From the NCBI GenBank assembly GCA_034770075.1, contig CM068384.1, forward strand, positions 95,196,720-95,260,719: a DNA stretch of 64,000 bases, given 5' to 3'. The DNA comes from Aralia elata (lineage: Eukaryota > Streptophyta > Magnoliopsida > Apiales > Araliaceae). Shown piece after piece: positions 1-11,167 of this stretch; positions within the stretch are counted from its first letter, which is position 1; every line of letters begins with the position of its first letter. A program made the translations under genes and the position numbers. The notes below the pieces were generated by a model. That model saw only the letters and a list, made by a program, of their open reading frames with translations, was not told the DNA's origin and ran no database searches.

Positions 1-2332
1 CAAACCCTGTGATGTTTATTGGTTCTTTCACAATTCTCTTCTCTGGCAGGCCTAACTGCTTAAACACAGTGTAGGGCATAATGTTTATAGATGCTCCATT
101 GTCGATGAACACCCTCCGCACCTCTACTCCATTTATTATTGCCATCACATACAGCGGTCGGTTGTGCGGGTATCTTATCTCTCTGTCAGCTTTAGAGAAA
201 GATATTTTGCTTTCTTCCTCTTCCACTGCCTTCACAAATCCTTTGCTTATCGCCATGTGGGTTTCTTGGGTTTCGGCTGCTTTGATGATTGCCCTGGTTG
301 CTTCTATCCTTACTTCTTTGGCCAACCCTATTTGATCAAAAAAATTTCTGAATTTAACTCCATTCATCAATGCCGTCACCTGCAGGCCTGGATCAATATT
401 CATCATTTCTTCCATCCTTTCTGCATTCTCTATCATCTCCACTTCTGGTGCCTCACTATGAGTAATAGTGTTGCACGTCTCCTTTCCCTTGTGATTAGGC
501 AGTGGCTTGTCATGCGCGCTGCTTCTTTTTCCCAGCTCAATTTCTCCTGCCGCCAACTTTTCATGATATATCCTTCGCAGACTATAACAATCGATAGTGG
601 AGTGTCCTGCGTACTGGTGGTATACACAAAAGTCTGGTCTTCTTTTTATTTCTTTAGTCACAATGAATCTGAGCTTCGGAGGCCTCACCACTCCATGTTC
701 TATCCATTGTTCATACAGGTCCCTAAAGGCCTTCTCACTGCATGTGATAGCCTCTGGAACTGGCATTCTGGTATACTTGTCCCCATGCTTTCCTTTGCTC
801 CGTTCAAAATTTCTCTCATTCTTCTCCCTCTTGCCCCCTTGTGGTTTTGACTGAGAGTCAGCCAAAGCCACAGTTGTTGTCCTCTTACCCTTCCATGTAA
901 CCGTCGCATGGCTGGTGGGTACTGTCATTATTCCTCCCAAATCTTGTGCGAAGGATGAGAGGGTCGCAAATAAATCACAAGCTTTTCTAATGAGATGGGG
1001 CTTGAAGGAGTCTAGAGCACCATTGTTGCATATGCTAACCAAATTCTTCTCTTCAATTGGCTCTGCACACTTCTGTGCTTGGGCCCTGAATCTGTCCACA
1101 TAATCTGACAGCTCCTCATTCGGCTTCTGCTTGAATCGCATCAGCTCTACGATAGTCACCTGTTTCTGCACATAGAATTTTTTTTAAAAAAATTGTAATT
1201 TCAGATCATCCCAATCATGGACTGATCCCTTCTCCAAGTTGTAGTACCAACTGAAGGCACTATCCGTCAAGGTCTTGTTGAATTCCCTCATCAACAGATT
1301 GTGGTTATTCACCTCATCATAACCCAACCATGGAGACATCGACTCCACGAACCTGGCAATATGCTCCCTGGCATTCTCTTTCTCTCCATTATACTTTGGG
1401 AACTGCGGGGGGTGCTCATTATACCCTGCCGGATAAGGTTGTCTCCGTACATGTGCAGGGTAGGGTGGAGTAAAGTCCAACTCTGAAGGTCGGGATGTCT
1501 GCTTGCGAAGTTGATTAATCACATCGATCATATCATCCTTCGTCACATACTGACTCGTGGTATGGACTCTCTGAGGGGCTGTGATGTATTGATGCATAGG
1601 TGGTGTGTATGGTAGGGAAATTGGCTAGTGTACACTTGCATCCTGCACAACTTGTATCGGTTGTACTTGTTGGTTTATTCGTTGGATGTGGCTTGGGATG
1701 GTTGGTATCTGCACTTGTGAAAATGCTGGGAGAGTGGTCGGAATGATGTTGGGCTGAGGCTGACTTGCTTCCAATCGGAGTTGTGGCACATCACCGCTGT
1801 TTTGGGGCTCCAAGTTGATGATTGGAATCGGCTGACTCTCCGTTGTTGGAGGCACAGTCTGATTCTCTTTGTTGTTGTTGTTGTCCTCTATTTTTGCTCG
1901 TTCCCCCTGCGAACTTCCTGGGAACATAGCCTTGAAAGTGGGAATTTGCATCAACTGCTGGCGGAAATTCCCCATCTCTTCTTGCTTCCTCTGCATTTCC
2001 AGCATCATGGTCATCATCATCCCTTGGCCTTCTCGTGCCTCCTGTAATGCTTTGAGCATCTCCATCTGCACAACATTCGCAGTTGTCTGCGCTCCAGTTA
2101 CTTCCTCACATTGCCTTCCTGCGTTTAGCTGTCTAGAACTGGTTTGTTGTTGATCAGCCATTTGAGGTGATGTTAAACTTCCTTCCGAAACGTCTTCTAA
2201 GATGGGTTGATCAAAATCCAGATTCGCGCTTTGGAGCACTGGATTTACTTGCCTTGAAATCGGATCCGGTGAAGTGATGCTTGTTGTCGGTGAAACTCTT
2301 CCTGTAATTCTCCCACTTCGAGTTGTGGGCAT
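1..2332 (-). pseudogene. gag-protease polyprotein of element F, two in-frame stops, open at left edge
   Basis: One reading frame runs from the ATG at 2332-2330 to the window edge, about 777 codons, broken only by TAG at 1625-1627 and TAA at 1184-1186. In order it shows a basic, serine/threonine-rich start (MPTTRSGR), a glutamine-rich segment, a retrotransposon gag core beginning near 1390 (PPQFPKYNGE, then AREHIARF), a zinc knuckle of the form C-x2-H...H-x4-C at about 585-631 (CVYHQYAGHSTIDC), and an aspartic protease active site DNGAS at 89-103. Gag builds the particle and protease matures it. The Asp-Asn-Gly-Ala-Ser site replaces the common DSGA or DTGA. From 1183 leftward the frame is fully open and leaves the window, so it could continue into RT. 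The long plus-strand frame at 164-850 is an antisense shadow of this gene. Confidence 0.85.
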
Positions 2333-2354
2333 ACCCTTCCCGAATTCTACACCT

Positions 2355-2371
2355 CCCCAGCAGAGTCTCCA
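2355..2371 (-). other. Primer-binding site, tRNA-Arg type
   Basis: On the minus strand this reads TGGAGACTCTGCTGGGG. It is one mismatch from the complement of the 3' end of plant tRNA-Arg(ACG), including CCA. It lies six bases inside the proposed LTR edge and 23 bases upstream of the gag ATG. Confidence 0.8.
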
Positions 2372-2673
2372 AATAAATGTAGGTAAGGAAATTACACCTT
2401 GCTAGGGTTAGGGTTTCGTGTTAGCTGGAGAGGAGAGAAATCCACGAAGAGCACAAAATTAATTGATTGACTGAAGAGGGGAGAAGAACAGGTGGGCGAT
2501 TACTCCAATGACACGTGGCAGAACTCCTAGAATCCGGAAACCGGGTTAGGGTAGCAGGGATTCCAAGAGCCTTCTTAAGTCTTCGAGTTAGGAGAGAATT
2601 CCAAGTGTAATGAGCTTCCAAGAGTCTAAGTGTAATGTCTTCAGAGCGATCCCCTTCTCTTAGAATAGAGGGG

Positions 2674-2682
2674 CTATTTATA
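2674..2682 (-). promoter_or_regulatory. TATA box of the F LTR
   Basis: The minus strand reads TATAAATAG, a canonical plant TATA box. Transcription would start roughly 30 bases further left, near 2640-2650, inside the LTR and upstream of the primer site and gag. Confidence 0.6.
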
Positions 2683-2915
2683 GAACTTGCCTGGGAAATG
2701 GTCACATGCCAGACACATGTTTTAAGGAGAAATACAGAAATACCCTTTAGTCATGTTTTAAAAGGAAAATTCCAGAAATGTCCTTTAATCATCAAAGTAA
2801 TGCCCAAATTATCCTGTTCTTCTAGCCACCAATCCAATCCCTCAATCAATTCCCAAAATGGGTCGCACCCACGATTCTTCTACATTGGAATACGTGGAGA
2901 CTTCCCCGGGTCTAG

Positions 2916-3054
2916 TACATTTAATTAGGTTTTTGTAAACCCTAATTTGTACATTTAATTAGGTCACATGAACCCTAATTTATACATTAAATTAGGCCTT
3001 TGTAAACCCTAATTTGTATATTTATTTCAATTAGGTCATGTGAACCCTAATATG
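2916..3054. repeat. Four tandem ~34-bp units in U3 of F
   Basis: Four imperfect units each begin with a variant of TACATTTAATTAGG and end with a variant of ACCCTAATTTG. AATTAGG and CCTAATT within a unit are inverted copies, so each unit can fold as a small hairpin. The position fits U3 enhancer repeats. Confidence 0.7.
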
Positions 3055-3232
3055 CACGTGGGCCCACACATGCCAAGAAGGAGGTATTGGGTTCTACTCT
3101 TGGGAACAGTAGGTGGGACAAAAGTTTTTTTTTGACATCCCAACGTGGGACGTGGCAGCGTGGGGAAGCGTGCAAGGTATAGACCAGGGTATTAAACCCC
3201 CTGGATGGATGAACCCAATTCAAAGAAAAAAA

Positions 3233-3398
3233 TTCTCCTTGGTGTAATAGAGGAAATATTTTCTTGGTGCAACAAAGAAAAGAAAATTCCTTGGTCCAAC
3301 AAAGAAAAGGAATTATGTCTTTGGTACAATAAAGGGAAAAAAGTATCTTGGTCCAACAAAGGAAAATAGTGCTTTGGTGAAATAAAGGAAACAGTACT
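3233..3398. repeat. Minisatellite, about six ~27-bp units
   Basis: Repeated variants of CTTGGTCCAACAAAGGAAAA occur about every 25-31 bases. The same CTTGGTGCAA-GAGGGAAAA core occurs once per unit in the 88-bp array at 16707-17074 on the other side of element A. Antisense frames here are cysteine- and phenylalanine-rich artefacts of the repeat, not genes. Confidence 0.75.
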
Positions 3399-3402
3399 TT
3401 TG

Positions 3403-3451
3403 ACAGGACAACCCACCCCGTATATTCAATTCCATCGTCCATCAATGAAGT

Positions 3452-3453
<2 letters not shown>
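3403..3453. repeat. Single flanking monomer of the 88-bp array family
   Basis: The stretch GACAACCCACCCCGTATAT through CATCGTCCATCAATGAAG closely matches the conserved half of the units at 16707-17074. It marks the left flank of element A as part of the same repeat locus. Confidence 0.65.

Positions 3454-3500
<47 letters not shown>
3454..3500. repeat. (AT)n microsatellite at the outer edge of the A 3' LTR
   Basis: About 23 AT dinucleotides directly abut the LTR start. The 88-bp monomers contain a short TTATATATAT at the equivalent place. The element therefore probably entered that AT run, which then expanded. Confidence 0.85.
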
Positions 3501-3502
<2 letters not shown>

Positions 3503-4732
3503 AGAGTTGTCATTCAACACTCTAAAATTAATACCTTATTAAAATTCTACTAGCATCAAACTTAGTATAATGACAACCAAGAGTCAATCCCACATATAAG
3601 TGAATTAATCTTTTATCTACTCTAATATTTTTATTAATGGGGGGTTTTAAGTTTAATTAACTAATTTAGCAAAAGTAATTAAGAATGATCAATGAATAAA
3701 AGACTTCAGTTCACAAGTTCAGTTTCACCTTTTCACAATTATAGAATAATCAAGTTTAACAATATTTGTCCTTCAATGAGATTAATAACCCTAGATAACC
3801 ACAATCGCCGATTACCCGAAATTCTCCTTAAGTTTTCAATCTAATGTGACAATCGCCTCAATAGACCTTAACTATCATACAATCTAGAACTATCAGTTTA
3901 GATTTAATATAATAGAAGTATGAAAAAATAGAGAATTAGGTTATTCCAAGTAACAATTGTAGAATCAGGAATTATTTAACTTGTCTTATAATAATCTTAA
4001 TAATACCCAAAAACTTGTCCACAATCAAGTATTATTAATCGGTACTTATGATCAGATACAATATCGTTTGCTTAATAATATATCTTAATCTAGCAGATGA
4101 TATAAATCAGATTAATCTAACTGGCCACATCAAATCAATCAGATAGAATAACATACAATCAATTAAAACAGATTATCAAGAATAAATCTCATGTGAGAAA
4201 GAATAAATAATATAAACTTAATCAAACCATTAATTATAAAGAAGGTTCAACATCCCTTAGAACTGAAAGTAAAGAGCTTAGCATGACATGCCTTCAATCT
4301 CCAAAATTAGGGTTTGTAATTGAATGACAGATGAAGAAGAGGTAGGTCTAAACCTTGACTAATACATTCTATTTATAATTCTAGGTCAAAGCCCTAAGCC
4401 TCTAAGAAATAATATTATACGTTACAAAATTCCTCCAAAAATACGACGCTGGGAAAAATTCTGCCGAAGCCATGCACCTCACGTGCCCGCGGAAGGTCTC
4501 GTGCGCCGCGGCCCATGATTTGCGCGCTGCGGCCCTTCTTCTAGCACGTTGTGGCCCACAAAGCCTGTCACTTTTTTTCTCCTTACGCGCCCATTTTGAT
4601 CCAGTTTTCCTCTTTTTAGCTCCAATTCCTCCTGAAAATAATAAATATCTTAATAAACTCATATACACATAAACACATGTAATAAAACTAAATATAAAGG
4701 AATCAAAATTATAGAATATTATGCACTTATCA
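3501..4732 (-). repeat. 3' LTR of element A
   Basis: 1,232 bp, from TGAGAGTTGTC to CACTTATCA, TG...CA ended on the plus strand. It aligns along its length with 15487-16635 except for its inner last ~97 bp, which the other copy has lost. It holds a GC-rich block at 4471-4560 with three diverged CGCGCCGCGGCCC-like units. An antisense frame at 4402-4743 is not a gene. Confidence 0.9.
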
Positions 4733-4748
4733 AATTCCCCCACACTTA
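4733..4748 (-). other. Polypurine tract of element A
   Basis: The minus strand reads TAAGTGTGGGGGAATT and directly abuts the LTR start TGATAAGTGC. This is the usual plus-strand priming site position, and it fixes the inner edge of the 3' LTR. Confidence 0.85.
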
Positions 4749-5774
4749 GTCTTTACACGTTCTCGTGTAAACCAAAACAAAGGTTTTAATTCAATTACCA
4801 ATCATGACTATCAATATCAATCAATAGAAATATAATCAACACTTCATCAATCAATTCACAACAACAACCTTGCCATTTGCCACTAAACCTTTTAAGATCA
4901 AATTGTACCCACATAAGTATCTTGTCTACGATCAACACAGATACCCAACTAAGGTCTCATGGAATAACAACTGTGCACAACTGACTCAAAATCCAAAATA
5001 TAACTTTTCTGCTAACAAAATGACACAGTTATAGAATCCGCAATTTTAAATAATCTGATAGGTGAGTGCATTTTATACTCCCTCTCACACTATACATATT
5101 CTTCTCTTTTGCAAGTGAGTGTGTTTTATGCTCCATCTCACTTATTGCATCTATTTATGGGATAGTGTGTTTTACGCTCCATCTCAACCCACCACCTGAT
5201 TTTGCACTTTTTCATCATTTTTTCTCAACTCTTTTTTTTCTTTTCAATTTTTTTTCTAATACGGTTCTGTAAAAACAAATTAAGCAGTTAGTAAAATTCC
5301 GAATTATGAAATCAGTGCACATAGTTACACCCCACAGATAACTCAGCCAAGTAAACATGTGTCTCATATTAAAACACTCATGTAACACAAATTCAATCAA
5401 AATTAGTCAAATGTGGATCCCGACTTAGTCAACATCACTCATCAATTAATTAGGCATTAATCAAATTCTATTAAATCAACATTAACTTCCATTCTACACC
5501 CACAACCTTAGAAAGCTTATCCAAATGAAAACGAAATTTTAATTTTTTTTAAACTTGTCAAACATAAGCTAATCAATCTACTTACTCTACCCTAAACCTC
5601 TCCTCCACACTCAAACCTTACATTGTCTCCAATGTAAGAAAATTATGCAACGAAGAAGCAACTAATTAAATTGTAACTATAAAATAAAAAAGGGATAGAA
5701 AATCAAATCTGAATTCTTAGGTTGCCTTCCAAGCAGCGCATTTATTTAACGTCGTTAGCTCGACTGCAATCCTC
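4749..5774 (-). other. Non-coding tail between integrase and polypurine tract
   Basis: About 1 kb of AT-rich sequence with no coding frame. Many Athila-lineage elements carry an env-like ORF here, and I see none in this copy. Apart from three short hairpin-like repeats (5062-5186), nothing is recognisable. Confidence 0.6.
5062..5186. repeat. Three ~26-bp repeats with inverted ends
   Basis: Copies at 5062-5088, 5115-5141 and about 5161-5186 follow the pattern GTGAGTG-TTTTATRCTCC-CTCTCAC, spaced by 47-53 bases. In the first two, GTGAG and CTCAC are inverted, so each can form a hairpin. Confidence 0.65.
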
Positions 5775-6890
5775 TCAATCTGCATAATCTGGATCCACCA
5801 AATCCATTATCTTAACATTTTTCACTTGATATATGTCATAGAAGGGTTTGAGCTGGTGGCCATTTACTTTGAATATCTTTCCTGTCTTTGGATTTTGTAT
5901 ATCTATAGCACTATGAGAAAAAATATTAAAAACAACAAACAGACCTTCCCAATGAGAACACAACTTACCTAAAAATAATTTCAGCCTCGAATCGTAGAGG
6001 AGAACTTTTTGTCCAACAGTGAAAGTCTTCCTCAAAATTTGCTTATCATGGGAAGCTTTTGTCTTGGCCTTGTACAGTTTAGAACTCTCATATGAATCAT
6101 TCCGCAATTCTTCTAACTCTTGTAACTACAACTTCCTATGGACTCCCGCTTGATCCAAGCTCATATTGCACTGCTTAATTGCCTAGAAAGCCTTGTGTTC
6201 CAGCTCCACCGGAAGGTGACATGGTTTTCCAAACACGATCCTATATGGTGACATACCAATGGGGGTTTTGTATGCTGTCATATAGGCCCAAAGTGCATCT
6301 TCTAACCGTAGACTCCAATCTTTTCTGTTTGGGTTGATTACCTTTTCCAAAATGGACTTGACTTCTCTATTGGATACCTCAGCTTGGCCATTGCTCTGTG
6401 GATGATAGGACGTAAAAACTTTGTGAAGAACATTGTATTTCTTGAACAAAGCGGCTAACACCCTATTGCAAAAATGTGTCTCACGATCACTAATGATGGC
6501 TCTTGGGGCTCCAAACCTGATAAATATATTAATCCTAACAAAATTTACAACAACTTTAGAGTCATCAGTCCTGGTGGCTTTAACTTCCACCCATTTGAAA
6601 ATATAATCAACAACTAACAAAATGTAAATATTACCATAAGAAATAGGAAAAGGTCCCATAAAATTAATACTCCAAACATCAAAAATTTCAACAATTAAGA
6701 TGGGCGTTTGTGGCATTTGATTCCTACCCGATATATTTCCTGATCTTTGACAATTCTTACATGATTTGCAAGCATAAAAGTAATAGAAATTTAGAATCGA
6801 CAAAAATGCACTATTAGGCACACACCTTCTAACTATTTGGTTTGCACAAAATTTTCACAAATATGGGTCATCCCATACATAGTGCTTTGC
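5775..6890 (-). pseudogene. Integrase of element A, broken
   Basis: Fragments at 6183-6821 and 5775-6107 are in one frame, separated by TAG stops at 6183-6185 and near 6125. A further stop lies near 6858, just after YVWDDPY. The CxxC half of the zinc domain (CKSCKNCQ) remains. The preceding segment that should carry the two histidines appears deleted, since VPNSAFLSIL runs almost straight into it. In the core, the first catalytic aspartate is replaced (WSINFMGPF instead of the usual DF), the second lies in IISDRE, and the glutamate in NGQAE. The C-terminal part ends at 5775. The enzyme would be inactive even without the stops. Confidence 0.85.
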
Positions 6891-7727
6891 ATCACTCTTA
6901 AGCTTTTCTTTCTGAAATTTGGAAAACTCACTAGGAATATAAGCACTCACTAAGTAATTTACAATATCAACATACTAGGGAATCGTATCAGCAATGAAAA
7001 ATAGATGCTCATCTGGAAAAGAGTTATGTAATGGTAATGCCTCTTCCTCCTTAACCAATCTGCTCAAGTGATCCGCTACCAAGTTATCTGCTCCCTTCTT
7101 ATCCTTGATCTCCAAGTTGAACTCTTGCAACAGCAAAATCCACCTTATGATCCGAGACTTAGATTCCTTCTTGGTCAGCAAATACTTGAGAGCAGCATGG
7201 TCAGAGTAAACTACAACTTTAGTACCAAGCAAATAAGATCTAAACTTGTCTAAAGCAAAAACAATAGATAAAAGTTCTTTTTCAGTTGTAGAGTAGTTAA
7301 TTTGAGAAGCATTTAAAGTCCTGGAGGCATAGTAGATTGCATGAACAGCTTTATCAACTCGTTGGCCTAAGACAGCTCCTACTACATAGTTGCTAGCATC
7401 ACATATAATCTCAAATGGTAACTTCCAATTTAGTGGTTGTATTACTGGTGCTGAGGTCAACAATTTCTTCAATTTATCAAATGCCTCCTTGAACTCATCA
7501 TCTACTTGGAATTCCACATCCTTTTGCAGTAACTTACACAAATGCAATGCTATCTTCGAGAAGTCTTTGATAAATCTGCGATAGAAACCTGCATGTCCAA
7601 GAAAAGAACGAATTTTTCGCACACTTGCGGGGTAAGGCAATGCAGAAATACTATCTATGTTAGCTTTATCCACTTCTAATCCTCTAGCTGAAACAACATG
7701 ACCAAATATTATACCTGGCTTTACCAT
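6891..7727 (-). pseudogene. RNase H region of element A
   Basis: The frame 6975-7727 carries the end of RT (connection segment near SFLGHAGFYRRF) and an RNase H domain with all four acidic positions: CDASN, TEKEL, YSDHAALKYLL and ADHLSR. It degrades the RNA of the RNA-DNA hybrid during reverse transcription. It ends at a TAG at 6975. The same frame resumes downstream toward integrase, so this stop breaks a once continuous pol. Confidence 0.85.
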
Positions 7728-8994
7728 AAAGTGATACTTTTCTCAATTAAGAACAAGATTAGTCTCTAAGCATCTATCTAGCACATGAGTCAAATTATCC
7801 AGACATGCATCCAAAGAATCACCATGAATTGTGAAATCATCCATAAAGATCTCAATACAATTTTCTAAAAGATCAGAAAATATGCTTACCATATATCTCT
7901 GAAAAGTACCTGGTGCATTGCACAAGCCAAAACACATCCTACGATATGCAAATGTACCGAATGGACATGTAAAGGTGGTCTTTTCCTAGTCTTGGGGTTT
8001 CAATCATAATTTGGTTATAACCTGAAAAACCATCTAAAAAATAATAATAAGCATGCCCAACCAATCGTTCTAACATTTGATCAATGAAAGGAAGAGGAAA
8101 GTGATCTTTTCTTGTTACAACATTCAATTTTCTATAATCAATACACACTCTCCATCCTATTTGTGTACGTGTGGGCACTAACTCATTGTTGTCATTCTTG
8201 ACAACTGTAATTCCAGATTTCTTAGGTACTACCTGTATTGGACTCACCCACTGACTGTCTGAAATGGGATAGATAATACTTGCATCAAGCAATTTGAGCA
8301 CCTCTTTTTTCACTACCTCCATCATGGGTGGATTCAGCCTTCTTTGTGCTTTTCTTGTAGGTTTCGCTCTGTCTTCTAACAGAATCCTATGCATGCACAT
8401 TGCTGGACTAATACCTTTGATATCTGCTACTGTCCAACCAAAGACTGTAACGTGGTCCCTTATGACCCTTAATAGTTTATCTTCCTGCACTTTGGTTAGA
8501 TTACTAGCAATAATCACAAGTAAAGTTTCACTAATCCCTAAATACGCATATTTCAAGTGTGTAGGTAATGGTTTCAATTCTAAGATTGGAGCTTGTTCCA
8601 CATATGGTAACAGTTCTTGACGAGAAATAGGTAATTAAATTGATTTAACTGCATACTAATTTGTGAATTTTGGTAAAGAGTGCAATGCAGCCACAACTTC
8701 CTTCACTTCCTGATTCTGGTCAAACTCTCCTACTTTATCCAAGTCCAAACTGTTAATAATGGCTATCTCCAAGTTTTCCTTATGTATGTGTTCAAAAGAT
8801 CAATGCATTACAAAATCAATGATGTCAATAACAAAAACATGATTAACATCACTAGGGTACCTCATATCATATATGTTAAATTGAATCTTTTCCCTATCGA
8901 ATTCCATGGTTAAGGTCCCATTGTGCACATCGATCATTGTCCTTGCTGTTTTTAAGAATGGTCTCCCTAACAAGATATGTGAGGGATTTGAAGA
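7728..8994 (-). pseudogene. Reverse transcriptase of element A with upstream linker
   Basis: The frame at 7939-8601 holds the RT fingers and palm (WRVCIDYRKLN, DHFPLPFIDQML, FLDGFSGYNQ). It shifts by one base near 7985. The frame at 7743-7937 continues with FGLCNAPGTFQRYM and the catalytic FMDDF at about 7836-7847. TGG-to-TGA at 7743-7745 ends that piece. Upstream, 8870-8994 encodes the protease C-terminal GRPFLKTAR segment, which is continuous with 13337 onward if the inserted solo LTR is ignored. FMDD is typical of Athila-type RT. Confidence 0.87.
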
Positions 8995-8999
8995 TCTAT
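8995..8999. other. Left target-site duplication TCTAT
   Basis: TCTAT directly precedes the solo LTR and recurs at 13332-13336 directly after it. A 5-bp duplication is standard for Ty3/gypsy integration. Confidence 0.85.
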
Positions 9000-9166
9000 T
9001 GTAACGCTCCCAAAATCAGGACTATTTCCATTCCCGATCTTGTGCGCTAGATATTATCTTGATTCATCTTTACATCATACTTATATGAAATATCAACCGA
9101 AAATGCGGATAATTAATTTTTTTTTATAACTATCTTTCCTTCGTTCCATGAATCGCAATCTTTACG

Positions 9167-9168
<2 letters not shown>

Positions 9169-9225
<57 letters not shown>
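9169..9225. repeat. (TA)n microsatellite in the solo LTR
   Basis: A pure TA run of about 28 repeats, near the 3' end of the LTR in its own orientation. Confidence 0.9.
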
Positions 9226-9229
<4 letters not shown>

Positions 9230-11124
9230 AGCATCTTTATTTTACGATTCTCTTTATCAGAGTAGATATGAGAATTCAAGTTTCAATACAACATTCTATA
9301 TTTATCGAATAATTTAATATTTACAAACTTGCATTTACACATTTATCACAAACTGTCAATATATACAATGAAGTACAGTCTTTAACTAGAAAAAAATAAT
9401 AATAATTCTCCTGTGCATATGCTTCTAATCTTTATCATCTGTACAACTAGAGATCAATCGCAGTTATAACTTGCAAATTATTGCAAGAATGAGCACGACG
9501 GCCCAACAAGTCCAACAGTCTATCATGCATCACGTAGCACATAGTTTCATACTCGAAGTATACCTCTAATACCATCAACCTATCATCATTCATATATCGC
9601 ATGCTTTAAATAAATTGAGCTCCATAACCCAAGTCACATTAGTCATATATTGACTTTAATCATGCACGAAGCAACATAAAACAAATCATGAATATCCATA
9701 TACTTGTAAACATAAGACACGTTAACACAGAAATAGACTTAGAAACTTGCCTTATGTGTAGTTTAACAGTTTATGGTTTAGTTTAACATCACTTCACAAG
9801 CCCTACACAATTGAAATCACACATACACCAATTAGCTATACATTTATGCCATACAACATGTATAACTTATAGATCATACATCCACATTCGTTTAAAATAT
9901 TCTGTTTGTCATAACTATTTTGTGTCAAAAAGGCTTTGACATTGCGTTAGCATATTACGACATTTATATCTTTGGTTTCCAAACCGTCTTCGACACATTC
10001 TACGGATATTTCTTGCTTTTATACACAAATTCGATATTCTAAACATATTCGTGCTTTCCTTTTACTTATGCATAACTTATCCTTTAGCCATTAACTCTAA
10101 TAACAATCGTGAACACCCAAGAGGTCCCATGATACATTTTAAATACGAGAGCTGAGTGGAATAAGCACAAAACATTTTGCGTAAAGATAAGACTTATAAC
10201 TTATATTACATGGTTCTTGTCACACACCCTGCATTGTTTTGAGAAAGTAGTCAAATCATTATTCGAATGTTATATGAGTTTTTAGGCAGTTTAAACTAAT
10301 ATGATTAGTACAACAGTCATGCTAAGTTATAGACAAGGTCCTAGTAGTAATAGGGCAAGTTACATAACCTATAAGTATGAGTATTCTCTTAAGAGATTTT
10401 TTTTAGAGAATCTGAAACTATGTTTCCTTTATTTTGCATAACTACCAGGAACAAAGGGCTAATCTCTTCTTTCTCATCTCACATCTTTTTTCCTTACAGG
10501 AACAAAAAGTTGTTCTTTCATTCTTATCTCAACGCCACTTCTTTTTACAATCTTATTTACTCAACCACATCAATAGTACCGTGTAAAGCAGTTTTTAAAC
10601 CAAAGTTCTTTAGAACCATTTAGTTACAACTAATAGTACATTTCCAACAATTAAGAACCCATATTCTCATCTAAATGAGATTCCAACTAAAACTCAATAC
10701 ACCAAAACAAATTTTCCATTAAGTAAATAATCCTACGCAGTTGATTATATCAAAGTTTAAATCTTTACTTAGAAGATAAGACTTTCAAATTGGGACCTCT
10801 TTTTGTTCATCTACGGATATATTATCATAGCCACTTCCCAATTAACATCAATTGAAGCAAATGAAGCCAATCAATTTAAAACCCAAATACAAAAATAAGA
10901 ATTTACAACAATCAACTGTTCCACCGCAACCTTAGGACCATTATTATGAGTAATATCACTCATCCCTCTTTGAGACAATTCGTCAAATAGCTTATGCTCT
11001 TCTTGTTCTTTTTATTTATTATTATTATTCTTTTTTTTTCTTAACCGTGACTCCCGTTTTCTTTCTTTCTGAAATCTCCTATCTCTTTTTGTTTCGTGCA
11101 AGAGCTTGGTGTGTAAATAATTAA

Positions 11125-11167
11125 ATATATATATATATACACACACACACGTGTGTGTGTGTGTGTG
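11125..11167. repeat. Compound microsatellite (TA)n(CA)n(GT)n
   Basis: ACACACACAC followed directly by GTGTGTGTGT makes a perfect palindrome that can extrude as a hairpin, next to a TA run. Confidence 0.9.

Larger units (their letters stand above)
1..3069 (-). mobile_element. Tat/Ogre-type Ty3/gypsy element F, 5' part
   Basis: This is the 5' portion of a minus-strand LTR retrotransposon: 5' LTR on the right, then a tRNA-Arg primer-binding site, then gag and the start of protease, cut by the left window edge. The Tat/Ogre assignment rests on the tRNA-Arg primer site and on a CxxH-type zinc knuckle, both known in that lineage. RT and integrase would lie to the left of the window. The right LTR boundary is uncertain. 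Confidence 0.75.
2378..3069 (-). repeat. 5' LTR of element F
   Basis: The inner edge is placed at TGTAGG (2378), six bases from the primer site. The outer edge near 3069 (ending CCCACACA on the plus strand) is a guess, because the partner LTR is outside the window. A TATA box and a block of tandem repeats lie inside, as expected for U3. A CACGTG palindrome (3055-3060) overlapping GTGGGCCCAC (3058-3067) lies close to the proposed outer end. Confidence 0.55.

Noticed and set aside
164..850. 228-codon plus-strand frame
   Set aside because: It is antisense to the gag-protease frame of element F, which has clear zinc-knuckle and protease motifs. The plus frame has no recognisable domain.
2916..3054. 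Possible telomere-like AAACCCTAA repeats
   Set aside because: Only isolated AACCCTAAT words occur within a longer ~34-bp unit. There is no run of the plant telomere heptamer.
3047..3520. 157-codon minus-strand frame with an IY run
   Set aside because: It reads through an AT microsatellite and a 27-bp minisatellite, and its Cys/Phe-rich composition follows the repeat period.
4749..5774. Env-like ORF expected in some Athila elements
   Set aside because: No frame of useful length and no membrane or signal segments are present. The region is AT-rich and non-coding.
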